The notes under the pieces are model-generated. The model ran no database searches and had not been told where the DNA came from. It saw only the letters and a program-made list of their open reading frames with translations. From Pseudomonas sp. PDM18 (GTDB lineage: Bacteria; Pseudomonadota; Gammaproteobacteria; Pseudomonadales; Pseudomonadaceae), in assembly GCF_014852585.1 (NCBI RefSeq), contig NZ_JACVBX010000011.1:124001-188000 (forward strand): a DNA stretch of 64,000 nt, in the 5' to 3' direction. This document shows positions 53,587 to 61,860 of the stretch, piece by piece. Both the position numbers and the translations under genes were made by a program. The first letter of the stretch is position 1. Each line of letters opens with the position of its first letter.

Positions 53587-54759
53587 ATGCACGTGGACAT
53601 CGCCATCGTCGGTGCCGGCCCTGCCGGGCTTTGCCTGGCCCGCTCACTGTCGGGCAACGGCCTGTCGATCCTGCTGATCGACCGCCAGCCGCTGGCCGCC
53701 GTGGCCGAGCCCGCCGAGGACGGCAGGGAGATTGCGCTGACCCACGCTTCCCGGGCCGAGCTCCAGCGGCTGGGCATGTGGTCGCGGATCGACCCGCAGG
53801 AAGTCTCGCCGCTACGCGATGCCCAGGTGCTCAATGGCCCCTCGCTGTTCACCCTGCGCATCGAGGCCGAGCAAGCCGGCGCCGAGCAGTTGGGCTACTT
53901 CGTGTCCAACCAGATGATCCGCCGCGCTGCCTTCGACGCGGTGCACGACTGCCCGGACGTCTCGTTGGTCTGCGGCCGCGCGCTGCGTACGCTGCAGGTG
54001 CAGCAGGACGGTGTGTCGCTGACCCTGGACGACGACAGCCGCGTCCATGCGCGCCTGTTGGTGGCGGCCGACAGCCGCTTCTCCGAGACCCGCCGCATGC
54101 TTGGCATCGGCGCGCACATGGAGGACTTCGGCAAGACCATGATGGTCTGCCGCATGGCCCACGATAAACCGCACCACAACATCGCCTGGGAATGGTTCGG
54201 CTACGGCCAGACCCTGGCACTGCTGCCGATCAACGGTGACCGCTCTTCGGTGGTGCTGACCTTGCCGCAGCGCGAGATGGCGCCGCTTCTGGAGCTGGAC
54301 GAGAAGGCTTTCGCCCACGAAATGGAGCGCCGCTTCGACCGTCGCCTGGGCGGCATGCAGTTGCTCGGCCCGCGCCACAGCTACCCGCTGGTGGGCGTGT
54401 ATTCGGATCGCTTCGTCGGCCCGCGCAGCGCACTGATCGGCGATGCCGCTGTCGGCATGCACCCGGTCACCGCGCACGGCTTCAACTTTGGCCTGCAGAG
54501 CCAGCGGCGGCTGGCCAACGAAATCCTCTCGACCCATCGCCGTGGCGGCGATATCGGCGGCGTTTGGCCGCTACGTCGCTATGCCATGGCCCACCGTCTA
54601 GCGACTTGGCCGCTGTACCAGGCCACTCGGCTGATCGTCGGCATGTACACCGACCCACGTCCGCCGGTACGCCTGCTGCGCAACGCCGGCCTGCGCCTGG
54701 CGCAGAACCTGCCGCCGCTGCGCACGGCGATTGCCCGGCACCTGACACAGGGCGCCTGA
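53587..54759 (+). CDS. ubiM: UbiM-type 5-demethoxyubiquinol 5-hydroxylase
   Basis: 390 aa FAD monooxygenase of the UbiH/UbiF/VisC family: 'IVGAGPAGLCLARSLS' (GxGxxG at about 8-13), 'VAADSRFSETRRMLGI' (DG motif variant, Asp-Ser), 'ALIGDAAVGMHPVTAHGFNFGL' (GD motif). The closest described type is UbiM, a ubiquinone hydroxylase found in some proteobacteria. It sits between the organosulfur operon and sfnG, without obvious functional link. An alternative label is generic UbiH-family hydroxylase. Confidence 0.75.
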   Translation: MHVDIAIVGAGPAGLCLARSLSGNGLSILLIDRQPLAAVAEPAEDGREIALTHASRAELQRLGMWSRIDPQEVSPLRDAQVLNGPSLFTLRIEAEQAGAEQLGYFVSNQMIRRAAFDAVHDCPDVSLVCGRALRTLQVQQDGVSLTLDDDSRVHARLLVAADSRFSETRRMLGIGAHMEDFGKTMMVCRMAHDKPHHNIAWEWFGYGQTLALLPINGDRSSVVLTLPQREMAPLLELDEKAFAHEMERRFDRRLGGMQLLGPRHSYPLVGVYSDRFVGPRSALIGDAAVGMHPVTAHGFNFGLQSQRRLANEILSTHRRGGDIGGVWPLRRYAMAHRLATWPLYQATRLIVGMYTDPRPPVRLLRNAGLRLAQNLPPLRTAIARHLTQGA

Positions 54760-54775
54760 TCACAGGTGCTTGCCT

Positions 54776-54812
54776 GTAGGGCGGATAACGCCGTAGGCGT
54801 TATGCGCCCTGC
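54776..54812. repeat. GTAGGGCG palindrome, single form
   Basis: GTAGGGCGGATAACGCC...GGCGTTATGCGCCCTGC, between convergent ubiM and sfnG. Confidence 0.8.
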
Positions 54813-54830
54813 GGGGCTGACGTAAAAGCG

Positions 54831-54902
54831 TTCGCTAGCAAGCTCGCTCCTACGAAAAGCGCACCGGATATTCCGGGAACGGTAGGAGAGCTTGCGCGCG
54901 AA
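54831..54902. repeat. Inverted pair of GAGCAAGCTCGC repeats
   Basis: TTCGCTAGCAAGCTCGCTCC (54831-54850) and its inverted partner GGTAGGAGAGCTTGCGCGCG (54881-54900) form a long hairpin with a 28-nt loop. Confidence 0.7.
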
Positions 54903-54921
54903 CGGCGTGGCACCTGACGCC

Positions 54922-56005
54922 TCAGGCCGCCTCGGTCCGCCGTGCCTTCTTCTGCTCCAACTCGCGCACCAGTGGTAGCACCTTCTCGCCGAAGTAGCGC
55001 ACCTCTTCCTGAAAGTGCAGGAAGCCCGCCAGCACCAGGTCCACGCCCACCGCCTTGAGCGCGACGATGCGCTCGGCGATCTGCTGCGGCGTGCCGATCA
55101 GGTTGGTCTTGAATCCATCGTTGTACTGCACCAGGTCCTCGAAGCTGGACTTCGCCCAGTTGCCTTCGCCTTCCGGCGAGGCGGCGCCAGCCTGCTTGGC
55201 GGCATGGCCGAAGGCATTCACCGCTTCCGGGTCGGCCTTATCGATGATCTCGGCGAGCACTGCGCGGGCTTCCTCCTCGGTATCGCGGGCGATGACGAAG
55301 GCGTTCACCCCGATCTTCACCGAGTGACCGTTGGCCGCGGCCTTTTCGCGGATGTCGTCCACCTGTGCCTTGATCCCTTCCACGCTGTTGCCGTTGGTGA
55401 AGTACCAGTCGGAGACTCGTGAAGCCATGTCACGCGCGGCCCGCGAGCTACCGCCCTGGAAGATTTCCGGGTGCGGGCGCTGCAGCGGCCTGGGCTTCAG
55501 GTTGTAGTCGTGGAAGCGGTAGAAGTCGCCGTGGAAGCTGAAGTTGTCCTGGGTCCAGATGCCCTTCAGGGCGCGGATGAATTCCTCCGAGCGGCGGTAG
55601 CGCTCGTCATGCTCCAGCCAGGGTTCGCCGATGGCCTGGAACTCTCCCTTGAACCAGCCGCTGACGATGTTCACTGCGATGCGCCTGGTCGATGGTCGCC
55701 AGTTGCTTGGCCGCCAGCGCGGGCGTCCAGGGGCCGGGGAGGATGGCGGCGATCACCTTGAGCTTTTCCGTGGCGCCCAGGAGGGCGTGGCTGAAGGCCA
55801 CCGACTCGTGCTGGTACTCGGCGCCGTAGCCGGCGGTGAAGCGAATCTGCGTTAGCGCGTAGTCGAACCCCGCGTCCTCGGCGATGCGCGCGAGCTGGCG
55901 GTTGTAGTCGATGTCCCAGTGGGTGCGCTGCTCGATCTTGCTGACCACCAGGCCGCCACTGACGTTGGGGACCCAGTAGGTGAAGCGGATCGGTTGTTGG
56001 CTCAT
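54922..56005 (-). pseudogene. sfnG: Dimethylsulfone monooxygenase SfnG, disrupted by out-of-frame deletion
   Basis: LLM-class FMNH2-dependent monooxygenase that would convert dimethylsulfone to methanesulfinate. The N-terminal part (start ATG 56005, 'RFTYWVPNVSGGLVVSK') is in frame until 'AKQLATIDQ'. The remainder ('RIAVNIVSGWF' to the stop at 54922) continues in another frame. At about 55680-55690 the conserved A-T-G-G-R turn is missing: one G remains where four codons are expected, so about 11 nt (8 if the turn is one residue shorter) are lost and the frame shifts. Restoring 11 nt gives about 364 aa, the usual SfnG length. Both fragments otherwise look conserved and stop-free, so the loss is recent or a sequencing error. 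Confidence 0.88.
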
Positions 56006-56057
56006 GGCTCGGGCTCCTCGGGGCTGCACAGCGGCGAAGGTGCCGCAGGGTGTGCAG

Positions 56058-56073
56058 AGCGAAAGCCGTGCCA
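56058..56073 (-). promoter_or_regulatory. Sigma54-like promoter of sfnG
   Basis: Minus strand TGGCACG-GCTT-TCGCT: perfect -24 element, -12 with one mismatch (TCGC for TTGC, invariant GC kept). About 53 nt upstream of the sfnG start codon. Confidence 0.65.
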
Positions 56074-56160
56074 CGCGGGGAAATTCACGCAGGATCAGCA
56101 GCTTGGCGTTTGGCCGGGACAGCGGCGGGTGTTCCGCACGGCGCATAGCTGCTGGGCAAG

Positions 56161-56176
56161 TGTTGGTCAGGCAACA
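56161..56176 (-). promoter_or_regulatory. SfnR-type activator site of sfnG
   Basis: Minus strand TGTTGCCTGACCAACA, a TGTTG-N6-CAACA dyad identical in its first ten bases to site 2 of the msu promoter. 88 bp upstream of the sigma54 element. Confidence 0.7.
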
Positions 56177-56303
56177 GTACCGGGTGCGACAACTGGCCCC
56201 TGAGCAGGCGCCGGCAAGGCTGTCAGAATTCGAAATTCACCCGCTCACAGAAGCGGGGACCTCCTGCGTGCGAATCCATAACAGAACAAATCCAGGGGGC
56301 AGC

Positions 56304-56624
56304 ATGGCCATCACTTCCAACGATATCTGCAACGCTGCCGACGGGCTGTCCGGTTTCGTCGGCTTCAACCTCAAGACCGGCAAGTACATCGTGCGTTTCA
56401 GCGAGGATTCCTTCGGCATGGACGTGGCCGAGGACAGCATCCGCCCTGCCTGCGAGTTCGTCTGGGCGCAGAAGAACGGCATGGTGATGACCTTGAGCCG
56501 CGAGTGCCTGCAGATCCTTGCCGAGCAGAACATCCACGACCGCCTGAACCTCAACGAGGCGCTGCTCACCTACCTGCGTCGCACCGACCTGCCGGAAATC
56601 GCCGCCGAGCGTCGGTTGAAGTGA
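56304..56624 (+). CDS. Conserved small protein of unknown function
   Basis: 106 aa from ATG 56304 with RBS-like CAGGGGGC. Cytosolic, soluble, mixed charge; contains 'GFVGFNLKTGKYIVRFSEDSFG' then an alpha-helical 'SRECLQILAEQNIHDRLNL'. Well-balanced composition and codon use support a real gene. Divergent from sfnG; the SfnR-type dyad lies between them but no sigma54 element faces this gene. Family not recognised. Confidence 0.7.
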   Translation: MAITSNDICNAADGLSGFVGFNLKTGKYIVRFSEDSFGMDVAEDSIRPACEFVWAQKNGMVMTLSRECLQILAEQNIHDRLNLNEALLTYLRRTDLPEIAAERRLK

Positions 56625-56644
56625 GCACCCGGCGAGCAGGATTC

Positions 56645-56669
56645 GCAGGAGCAACTGTCCTTATCTGAA
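56645..56669. repeat. 25-nt GCAGGAGCAACTGTC repeat
   Basis: Degenerate relative of 40809-40833 and 60823-60847. Confidence 0.5.
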
Positions 56670-56725
56670 GCCGCGTGCCAGCGATTTCGAGCTCCCTGAC
56701 CGTAGCGCGCGCCGCTCCAACATGC

Positions 56726-56761
56726 GTAGGGCGGATAACGCGCCAGCGCTATCCGCCCTAC
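56726..56761. repeat. GTAGGGCG palindrome, single form
   Basis: GTAGGGCGGATAACGCGCCAGCGCTATCCGCCCTAC, described as GTAGGGCGGATA / TATCCGCCCTAC arms around CGCGCCAGC. Between convergent genes. Confidence 0.85.
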
Positions 56762-56786
56762 GCTGCCACTTCGGGGCGAGTCCCAC

Positions 56787-58013
56787 CTACTGCGCCAGCT
56801 CCTTGCGCAAATCCGCCACCTGGCTGGCGGTCACCGCTGGTGCGGCGTTGCCCCAGGTGTTGCGCACGTAGGTCAGTACATTGGCGACGTGCTCGTCGTC
56901 GAGGTTCCAGGCGAACGCCGGCATGGCGGGTGAGGTGGGTGCGGCATCGGTGCCGCCCGCTCGGCTGCCGGCCAGTACTACGTGGATCAGCGAGGTTGGA
57001 TCGTCGTTGTTGACCAGCGGCGCGGCAGCGAGGGTCGGGAACAGGTTCTTCACTCCGGCCCCGTTGCTTACATGGCAAGCCGAACAGCGGTCGGCATAGA
57101 TCGCCTTGCCCGCGACCATCGCCGCGTCGGTGGCAGCCACTGGTGCCGGTGCTGATTCATCTGTCGCGCCATCCTTGAGGTACACGGCCACCGCCAGCAG
57201 GTCTTCGTCCTGCCAGTGCTGCGTGGAGTACTCCACCGCTTCAGCCATGGGGCCGGAGGCGATATCGAAGCGGTTGGCGCCGGTCTTCAGGTACTGGACG
57301 ATGTCCTCGGTGCTCCACTGGCCGATGCCGCTGTGCGGGTTGGCGGTGATGTCCGGGGCGACCCAGCCCTGCAGGTTGGCGCCAGCGAGGAAGCGGTCGT
57401 TATCGTCGCCGCCGATCAGGTTCTTCGGCGTGTGGCAGGTACCGCAGTGGCCCAGGCCTTCCACCAGGTATGCGCCGCGGTTCCACTGCGGCGATTTGTC
57501 TGGCGAGGGCACGAACTCGCCTTGGGTGAAGTTCAGCCAGTTCCAGCCGATCAGGCTGGTGCGCACGCTGAAGGGGAAGGGCAGCTGGTTGGTTTCCACC
57601 GGGTTGCGCACCGGCTCCAGGGTTTGCAGGTAGGCCCAGAGCGCCAGGTTGTCCTCGCGCCGTACCTTGGTGTATGCGGTGTAGGGCATGGCGCCGTAAA
57701 GGCGTTTGCCGTTTCGTCCGTGGCCGGTGGACATCACCGCCTGGAAGTCGTCGAAGCTCCAGCGGCCCAGTCCGGTTTCTGCATCCGGCGTGATGTTGGC
57801 GCCCACCAGCTTGCCAAACGGCGTATCGATGGCCACTCCACCGGCAAAGGGCGCCTGGCCGGGCACGGTGTGGCAGGCTGTGCAGTCGCCGAGCACGGCG
57901 AGGTAGCGGCCTTTTTCCACCAGGTTGTAGGAGTCCGCGCCTGTTCCGGCGCAGGCCTGCTGCAGGTTCAGGCCGAGCAGCGCGAGGGTGCCGATGCGAA
58001 GGAGAGTCTTCAT
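56787..58013 (-). CDS. Triheme cytochrome c subunit of GMC dehydrogenase
   Basis: 408 aa from ATG 58013, overlapping the GMC gene stop by 4 bp. Signal peptide of about 22 residues ('NLQQACAG'). Three heme sites: CTACH near residue 45, CGTCH near 190 and CSACH near 318. It passes electrons from the flavoprotein to the quinone pool, as the cytochrome subunit of membrane-bound gluconate/alcohol dehydrogenases does. Similar in size, spacing and local motifs ('RGAYLVEGLGHC', 'NRLPFPF/NQLPFPF') to the cytochrome at 11880-13160. Confidence 0.9.
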   Translation of the reverse strand: MKTLLRIGTLALLGLNLQQACAGTGADSYNLVEKGRYLAVLGDCTACHTVPGQAPFAGGVAIDTPFGKLVGANITPDAETGLGRWSFDDFQAVMSTGHGRNGKRLYGAMPYTAYTKVRREDNLALWAYLQTLEPVRNPVETNQLPFPFSVRTSLIGWNWLNFTQGEFVPSPDKSPQWNRGAYLVEGLGHCGTCHTPKNLIGGDDNDRFLAGANLQGWVAPDITANPHSGIGQWSTEDIVQYLKTGANRFDIASGPMAEAVEYSTQHWQDEDLLAVAVYLKDGATDESAPAPVAATDAAMVAGKAIYADRCSACHVSNGAGVKNLFPTLAAAPLVNNDDPTSLIHVVLAGSRAGGTDAAPTSPAMPAFAWNLDDEHVANVLTYVRNTWGNAAPAVTASQVADLRKELAQ

Positions 58014-59773
58014 ACGCTGATCATCTCCCCGGGGCGCTTGAGGTAGAGCCGGCGGATCGCGTCGGCTGCCTTGAAGGCCAGCGCGCCGACCGTGCCAGTG
58101 GGGTTGTAGCCGGGGTTCTGCGGAAAGGCCGAGGAGCCGACCACGAACAGATTGGGCACGCCCCACACCTGCAGGTGCTTGTTCACCGAGCTGTTCTTCG
58201 GATCGGCCCCCATGATGAAGCCGCCGACGATGTGCGAGGACTGGTAGGAAATATTGGACCAGGGGCCTTTGCGCGGGGCGGGGATTATCTGCTGCGGGTT
58301 CATGCTGCGGGCGATCTCGGCCACCTTGTCGGTGCAGTACTGCGCCATGCGCAGGTCGTTCTCGGGAAAGTCGAAGGTGATGCGTAGCAGCGGTCGGCCA
58401 TGGGGATCGTTGTAATTCGGGTCCAGCGACAGGTAGTTGCCGCGCGTGGTGTAGCTGCTGGCTTCGCAGCCGATGGACATGGTGCTCAGGTAGTTCTCCA
58501 CCGTGGCCTTCTTCCACTGCGAACCCCAGGCGGGAGTTCCGGGCGGGGTCGGTCGCGAGTCGATGGGGGCGGCGCCGATCGGCGTCACGCGGGTGCTGCC
58601 GCCTCCAACGAAGCCCAACCCGGAGTGGTCGAAATTGTCGTTGTTGAACTCGTCGATGCCCATGCCGATGGCGCCGCCGCCGATGAAGGGATTGAAGTTC
58701 TTGTCCTTGAAGAACATCTGCACGCTGTTGGCGGTCTGGTAGGCGAAGTTGCGCCCGGTGGTGCCGGTGTTGGCGATCGGGTTGTAGGGCTCGCCGATGC
58801 CGGAGAGCAGCATCAGGCGCACGTTTTCGAAGATGAACGCGGCGACCACCACGATATCCGCCGGCTGTTCCCATTCCTCGCCGCTGGAGTCGACATAGAT
58901 GATGCCGGTGGCGCGGGTGCCGGTGCTATCCAGCGTGACCTTGAGCACCTCGGAGTTGGTCCGCGCCGTGAAGTTGGGCTTGCGGATCAGCGCGGGCATG
59001 ACATTGACGATGGCGCTGGCCTTGGAATAATTGGCGCAACCGTAGTTGGTGCAGAAACCGCAGAACGTGCAGGGCCCCATGGTCACGCCCAGCTGGTTGG
59101 TGTAGGCCTGGGAAGCCAGCGCAGAGGGCACCGGGAAGGGCTTGTAGCCCAGGTTGCGCGCCGCCTCGGCGAACAGGGTCGGAGCGTAGGTCTGCGCGGT
59201 GGGGGGATTGGGGTATTCGCGCGAGCGCGGGCCTTCGAAGGGGTTGCCGCCTTCGACGATATTGCCGCCCAGGTTGCCGGCTTTGCCGGAAACGCCGGCC
59301 AGCCGCTCGAAGGCGTCGTAATGCGGCTCCATCTCTTCCCAGGTGGTGCCCCAGTCCTGCAGGGTCAGCTCTTCGGGTACTTCCTTGCCGTAGCGCTCCT
59401 GCAGGTGGCTGGCCAGGCGGAATTCCTCGGGCTGGAAGCGGAAGGTGATGCCGGCCCAGTGGTTGCCCGCGCCGCCGGTGCCGTTGCCGGGGTGGAAGGA
59501 GCCCCATACGCGCATCGGCAGGGCGGTTTCTGCTTCCTTGTTGCGCATGGTGCAGGTGTTCTGGCGGGTGCGCAGCATCAGTTCCTGGCGGCGGTTGTAA
59601 CGCAGTTCGTCGGCGGCGGAGGCGAGGTTGAAGTCGCTTGCCGTGTCGCGCCAGGGGCCGCGCTCGAAGCCGATGACGTTGAGCCCGGTATCGGCGAGTT
59701 CGTGGGCGATGATCGAACCCGCCCAGCCGAGTCCGACGACCACGACGTCGGTGGTAGGTAGTTTCCTGGTCAT
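58010..59773 (-). CDS. GMC oxidoreductase, gluconate 2-dehydrogenase-like flavoprotein
   Basis: 587 aa from ATG 59773; a longer frame upstream overlaps subunit 3 and is not used. N-terminal FAD Rossmann 'VVVGLGWAGSIIAHEL' (residues 10-25), 'GNGTGGAGNHWAG' around 117-129, a Cys-rich 'PCTFCGFCTNYGC' loop near 260 and C-terminal GMC motif with 'NPTGTVGALAFKAADAI'. Large catalytic subunit of a periplasmic three-subunit dehydrogenase; the substrate is a polyol, sugar acid or alcohol, undetermined. It lacks its own signal peptide, so co-export with the Tat-dependent subunit is expected. Confidence 0.88.
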   Translation of the reverse strand: MTRKLPTTDVVVVGLGWAGSIIAHELADTGLNVIGFERGPWRDTASDFNLASAADELRYNRRQELMLRTRQNTCTMRNKEAETALPMRVWGSFHPGNGTGGAGNHWAGITFRFQPEEFRLASHLQERYGKEVPEELTLQDWGTTWEEMEPHYDAFERLAGVSGKAGNLGGNIVEGGNPFEGPRSREYPNPPTAQTYAPTLFAEAARNLGYKPFPVPSALASQAYTNQLGVTMGPCTFCGFCTNYGCANYSKASAIVNVMPALIRKPNFTARTNSEVLKVTLDSTGTRATGIIYVDSSGEEWEQPADIVVVAAFIFENVRLMLLSGIGEPYNPIANTGTTGRNFAYQTANSVQMFFKDKNFNPFIGGGAIGMGIDEFNNDNFDHSGLGFVGGGSTRVTPIGAAPIDSRPTPPGTPAWGSQWKKATVENYLSTMSIGCEASSYTTRGNYLSLDPNYNDPHGRPLLRITFDFPENDLRMAQYCTDKVAEIARSMNPQQIIPAPRKGPWSNISYQSSHIVGGFIMGADPKNSSVNKHLQVWGVPNLFVVGSSAFPQNPGYNPTGTVGALAFKAADAIRRLYLKRPGEMISV

Positions 59774-59778
59774 GCGAT

Positions 59779-60522
59779 TCAACCCTTCTTGTTCCAGGCG
59801 GAGCTGCCGATGATCGAGAGCGGCACGAGGTCCAGCTTCTGGTTGTGCAGCGCGATGTAGTCGCGGTAGTCGTAACGCGCGCCGGGGAAACCGAGCATCT
59901 TCCACGACACCATGTCGCGGTTGCCGCCGTAGATCGGGTCGGCGAAGAAGCCTTCCATGGTGTTGCTCAGGACCTGCTGGAAGAACATCCTGGCGTCGAT
60001 CCCTTCAAGGCTGATGGAGCCTTTCTCGAGGTCGGTGAGCACCTGGTTGCGCTGCTCGCCGGGCAGGGCGCTGAAGGGCTTCTGGAACTGCGCCTGGCAA
60101 TACTTGCCCAGTGCGGCGAGGCCGATGCGGTAACGCTCGCGCGGCACCAGTGGCGACTGGTCGGCCTGCGCGGGCGTACCGGGGGTGAAGGGACCGGTCA
60201 TGTACAGGCGGCCAGAGTCGCCGTAGTCGCTCACCAGCTGGCGGTCGATGAACACCGCGCAGCCGGCGTCCTTGCCGCTGACGCTCAGCTCGTCGGCGGG
60301 AATCAGTTGCTCGACGATCGCCTCGACTTCCTTGGCCTCCTCGGCGGTGAAGAATTGCCAGCCGGGGCTGTCGTAGTGCAGCGGGCCGTTGTGGTCGAAG
60401 GGCAGCCATTTCGGCGTGCCGATCACGGTGGCGGCCTGGGCGCTGGCAGCACCGACGGCCAGGGACGCGGCGGACGACTTCAACAGCTGGCGCCGGGTGA
60501 AGCCCTTGGGGTGTTCGGTCAT
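59779..60522 (-). CDS. Gluconate 2-dehydrogenase subunit 3 family protein
   Basis: 247 aa from ATG 60522. Twin-arginine signal 'FTRRQLLKSSAASLAVGAAS' at the N-terminus. The mature part carries the subunit-3 motif ('FFTAEEAKEVEAIVEQLIP', 'ADPIYGGNRDMVSWKMLGF'). The small subunit stabilises the flavoprotein and carries it through Tat. First gene of the operon; 5 bp separate it from the GMC gene. Confidence 0.88.
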   Translation of the reverse strand: MTEHPKGFTRRQLLKSSAASLAVGAASAQAATVIGTPKWLPFDHNGPLHYDSPGWQFFTAEEAKEVEAIVEQLIPADELSVSGKDAGCAVFIDRQLVSDYGDSGRLYMTGPFTPGTPAQADQSPLVPRERYRIGLAALGKYCQAQFQKPFSALPGEQRNQVLTDLEKGSISLEGIDARMFFQQVLSNTMEGFFADPIYGGNRDMVSWKMLGFPGARYDYRDYIALHNQKLDLVPLSIIGSSAWNKKG

Positions 60523-60973
60523 TTCGGCTCCTGAGGCAATAGCGGTTCGCTCGTTGTCGAGGAGGCAGGGACGCATATCGCCGGGTCGGTTCACGGTGGT
60601 CTGCACTCCCGGCCTGTGCCGGATGAGTGGAGCGGGGTGCGAAGTCGCCTCAGGGGCGCCCTGCGGATCAGCCGTCGACGGCGAGATCTGCGGTTCGTCT
60701 TTTCCACGCGCGTTTTTAGACTAGGGGTCGTTACAGAATGTTGCAGGTTTTTTTGCGGTAAAGACTTATTGCGGATTTTGAGAGAGTCCGCGAGCCAGAC
60801 GCGCCGCGGACTGGCGACACAGGTAGGAGCAAATGTCTTCCTCTGAAAGTCTGTACCTCGGATTTCCGACTCCCTGAAGGGGGAGAGGGCAAGCCTCGGC
60901 ACGATATTCAGGTAAGAGCGGACCGATTCCGGACGGAGCCCGCTCCTACGCCAAGGTCACACCTTGGTGCGGA
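60523..60973. other. Intergenic region upstream of the GMC operon
   Basis: 451 bp with no gene. Holds an AT-rich promoter-like patch (about 60725-60780), the 25-nt repeat (60823-60847) and a palindromic segment at 60913-60955 (AAGAGCGGACC / GGAGCCCGCTCCTA type). No LysR or sigma54 signature recognised. Confidence 0.5.
60823..60847. repeat. 25-nt GTAGGAGCAAATGTC repeat
   Basis: GTAGGAGCAAATGTCTTCC then TCTGAA; third member of the small degenerate family. Confidence 0.5.
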
Positions 60974-61732
60974 TCAGAGGAACATCCCGCCCGAGGCCTC
61001 CACGCGTTGGCCGTTGATCCAGCGGCCTCCGTCGGAGAGCAGGACGGCGATCACTGCGCCGATGTCGTCCGGCAGGCCGACGCGGCCCAGGGCGGTGTTG
61101 CTGGCGATCTGCTGGTTCAGCTGAGCGTTGTCGCGCACCACACCGCCGCCGAAGTCGGTCTCGATGGCGCCGGGAGCGAGGATGTTCACCGCGATGCCGC
61201 GCGCGCCCAGTTCCTTCGCCTGGTACTTGGTCAGGGTTTCCATGGCGCCCTTCATGGTGGCGTAGGCGGCGTAGCCGGGCAGCGAGAAGCGCGTCAGGCC
61301 GCTGGAAACATTAAGGATGCGGCCGCCGTCGGCAATCAGCGGCAGCAGCTTCTGGGTCAGGAAGAACGGGCCCTTAAGCTGGATGTTCATCAGCTGGTCG
61401 AACTGCTCCTCGGTGGTCTCGGCGAAGCTGGCATGCAGGCCGATGCCGGCGTTGTTCACCAGGAAATCGAAGTGCTGGCGGCCGAAGGTTTCGCCCAGGG
61501 TGGCGCGGATCTGCTCGGCGAAGGCAGCGAAGCTGGCGCTGTCCGCCACGTCCAGGGGCAGCATCACGGCGCGGCCGCCGTGCTGCTCGATCTCGGCGGC
61601 GACGGCGCGGGCTTCGTCAGCCTGGCTGCGGAAAGTACCGATGATGTCGACGCCGGCAGCGGCGAGGTGCAGGGCGGCGTTGCGGCCAAGGCCACGGCTG
61701 GCGCCGGTGATGAGAGCGATCTTGCGGGTCAT
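60974..61732 (-). CDS. SDR family oxidoreductase
   Basis: 252 aa. Classical short-chain dehydrogenase: cofactor motif 'TGASRGLG' (9-16), 'NNAG' near 91, catalytic Ser/Tyr/Lys with 'YAAYATMKG' (Y-x3-K at about 157-161; Thr-Met-Lys). Probably NADP-dependent. Divergent from the LysR gene at 61861, which likely controls it. Substrate unknown. Confidence 0.9.
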   Translation of the reverse strand: MTRKIALITGASRGLGRNAALHLAAAGVDIIGTFRSQADEARAVAAEIEQHGGRAVMLPLDVADSASFAAFAEQIRATLGETFGRQHFDFLVNNAGIGLHASFAETTEEQFDQLMNIQLKGPFFLTQKLLPLIADGGRILNVSSGLTRFSLPGYAAYATMKGAMETLTKYQAKELGARGIAVNILAPGAIETDFGGGVVRDNAQLNQQIASNTALGRVGLPDDIGAVIAVLLSDGGRWINGQRVEASGGMFL

Positions 61733-61860
61733 GGTAAAGCTCCTGTGCGGGTTGGAGAACAGGTGGGATTGTGGGAAAGCTTATTGTTCGATTGGTTGGT
61801 GATAAACCGGCAAGAATCGGAAATACTGGCCGGTAATGCCGAACAGTGAGTGAGCCGCCC

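Noticed and set aside
55660-55700. Programmed frameshift in sfnG
   Set aside because: No slippery heptamer or pseudoknot, and conserved residues are missing at the junction, so a deletion explains it better.
56787-58874. Extended cytochrome frame reaching back into the GMC gene
   Set aside because: The added part is a shadow of the GMC flavoprotein; the cytochrome's signal peptide starts at 58013.
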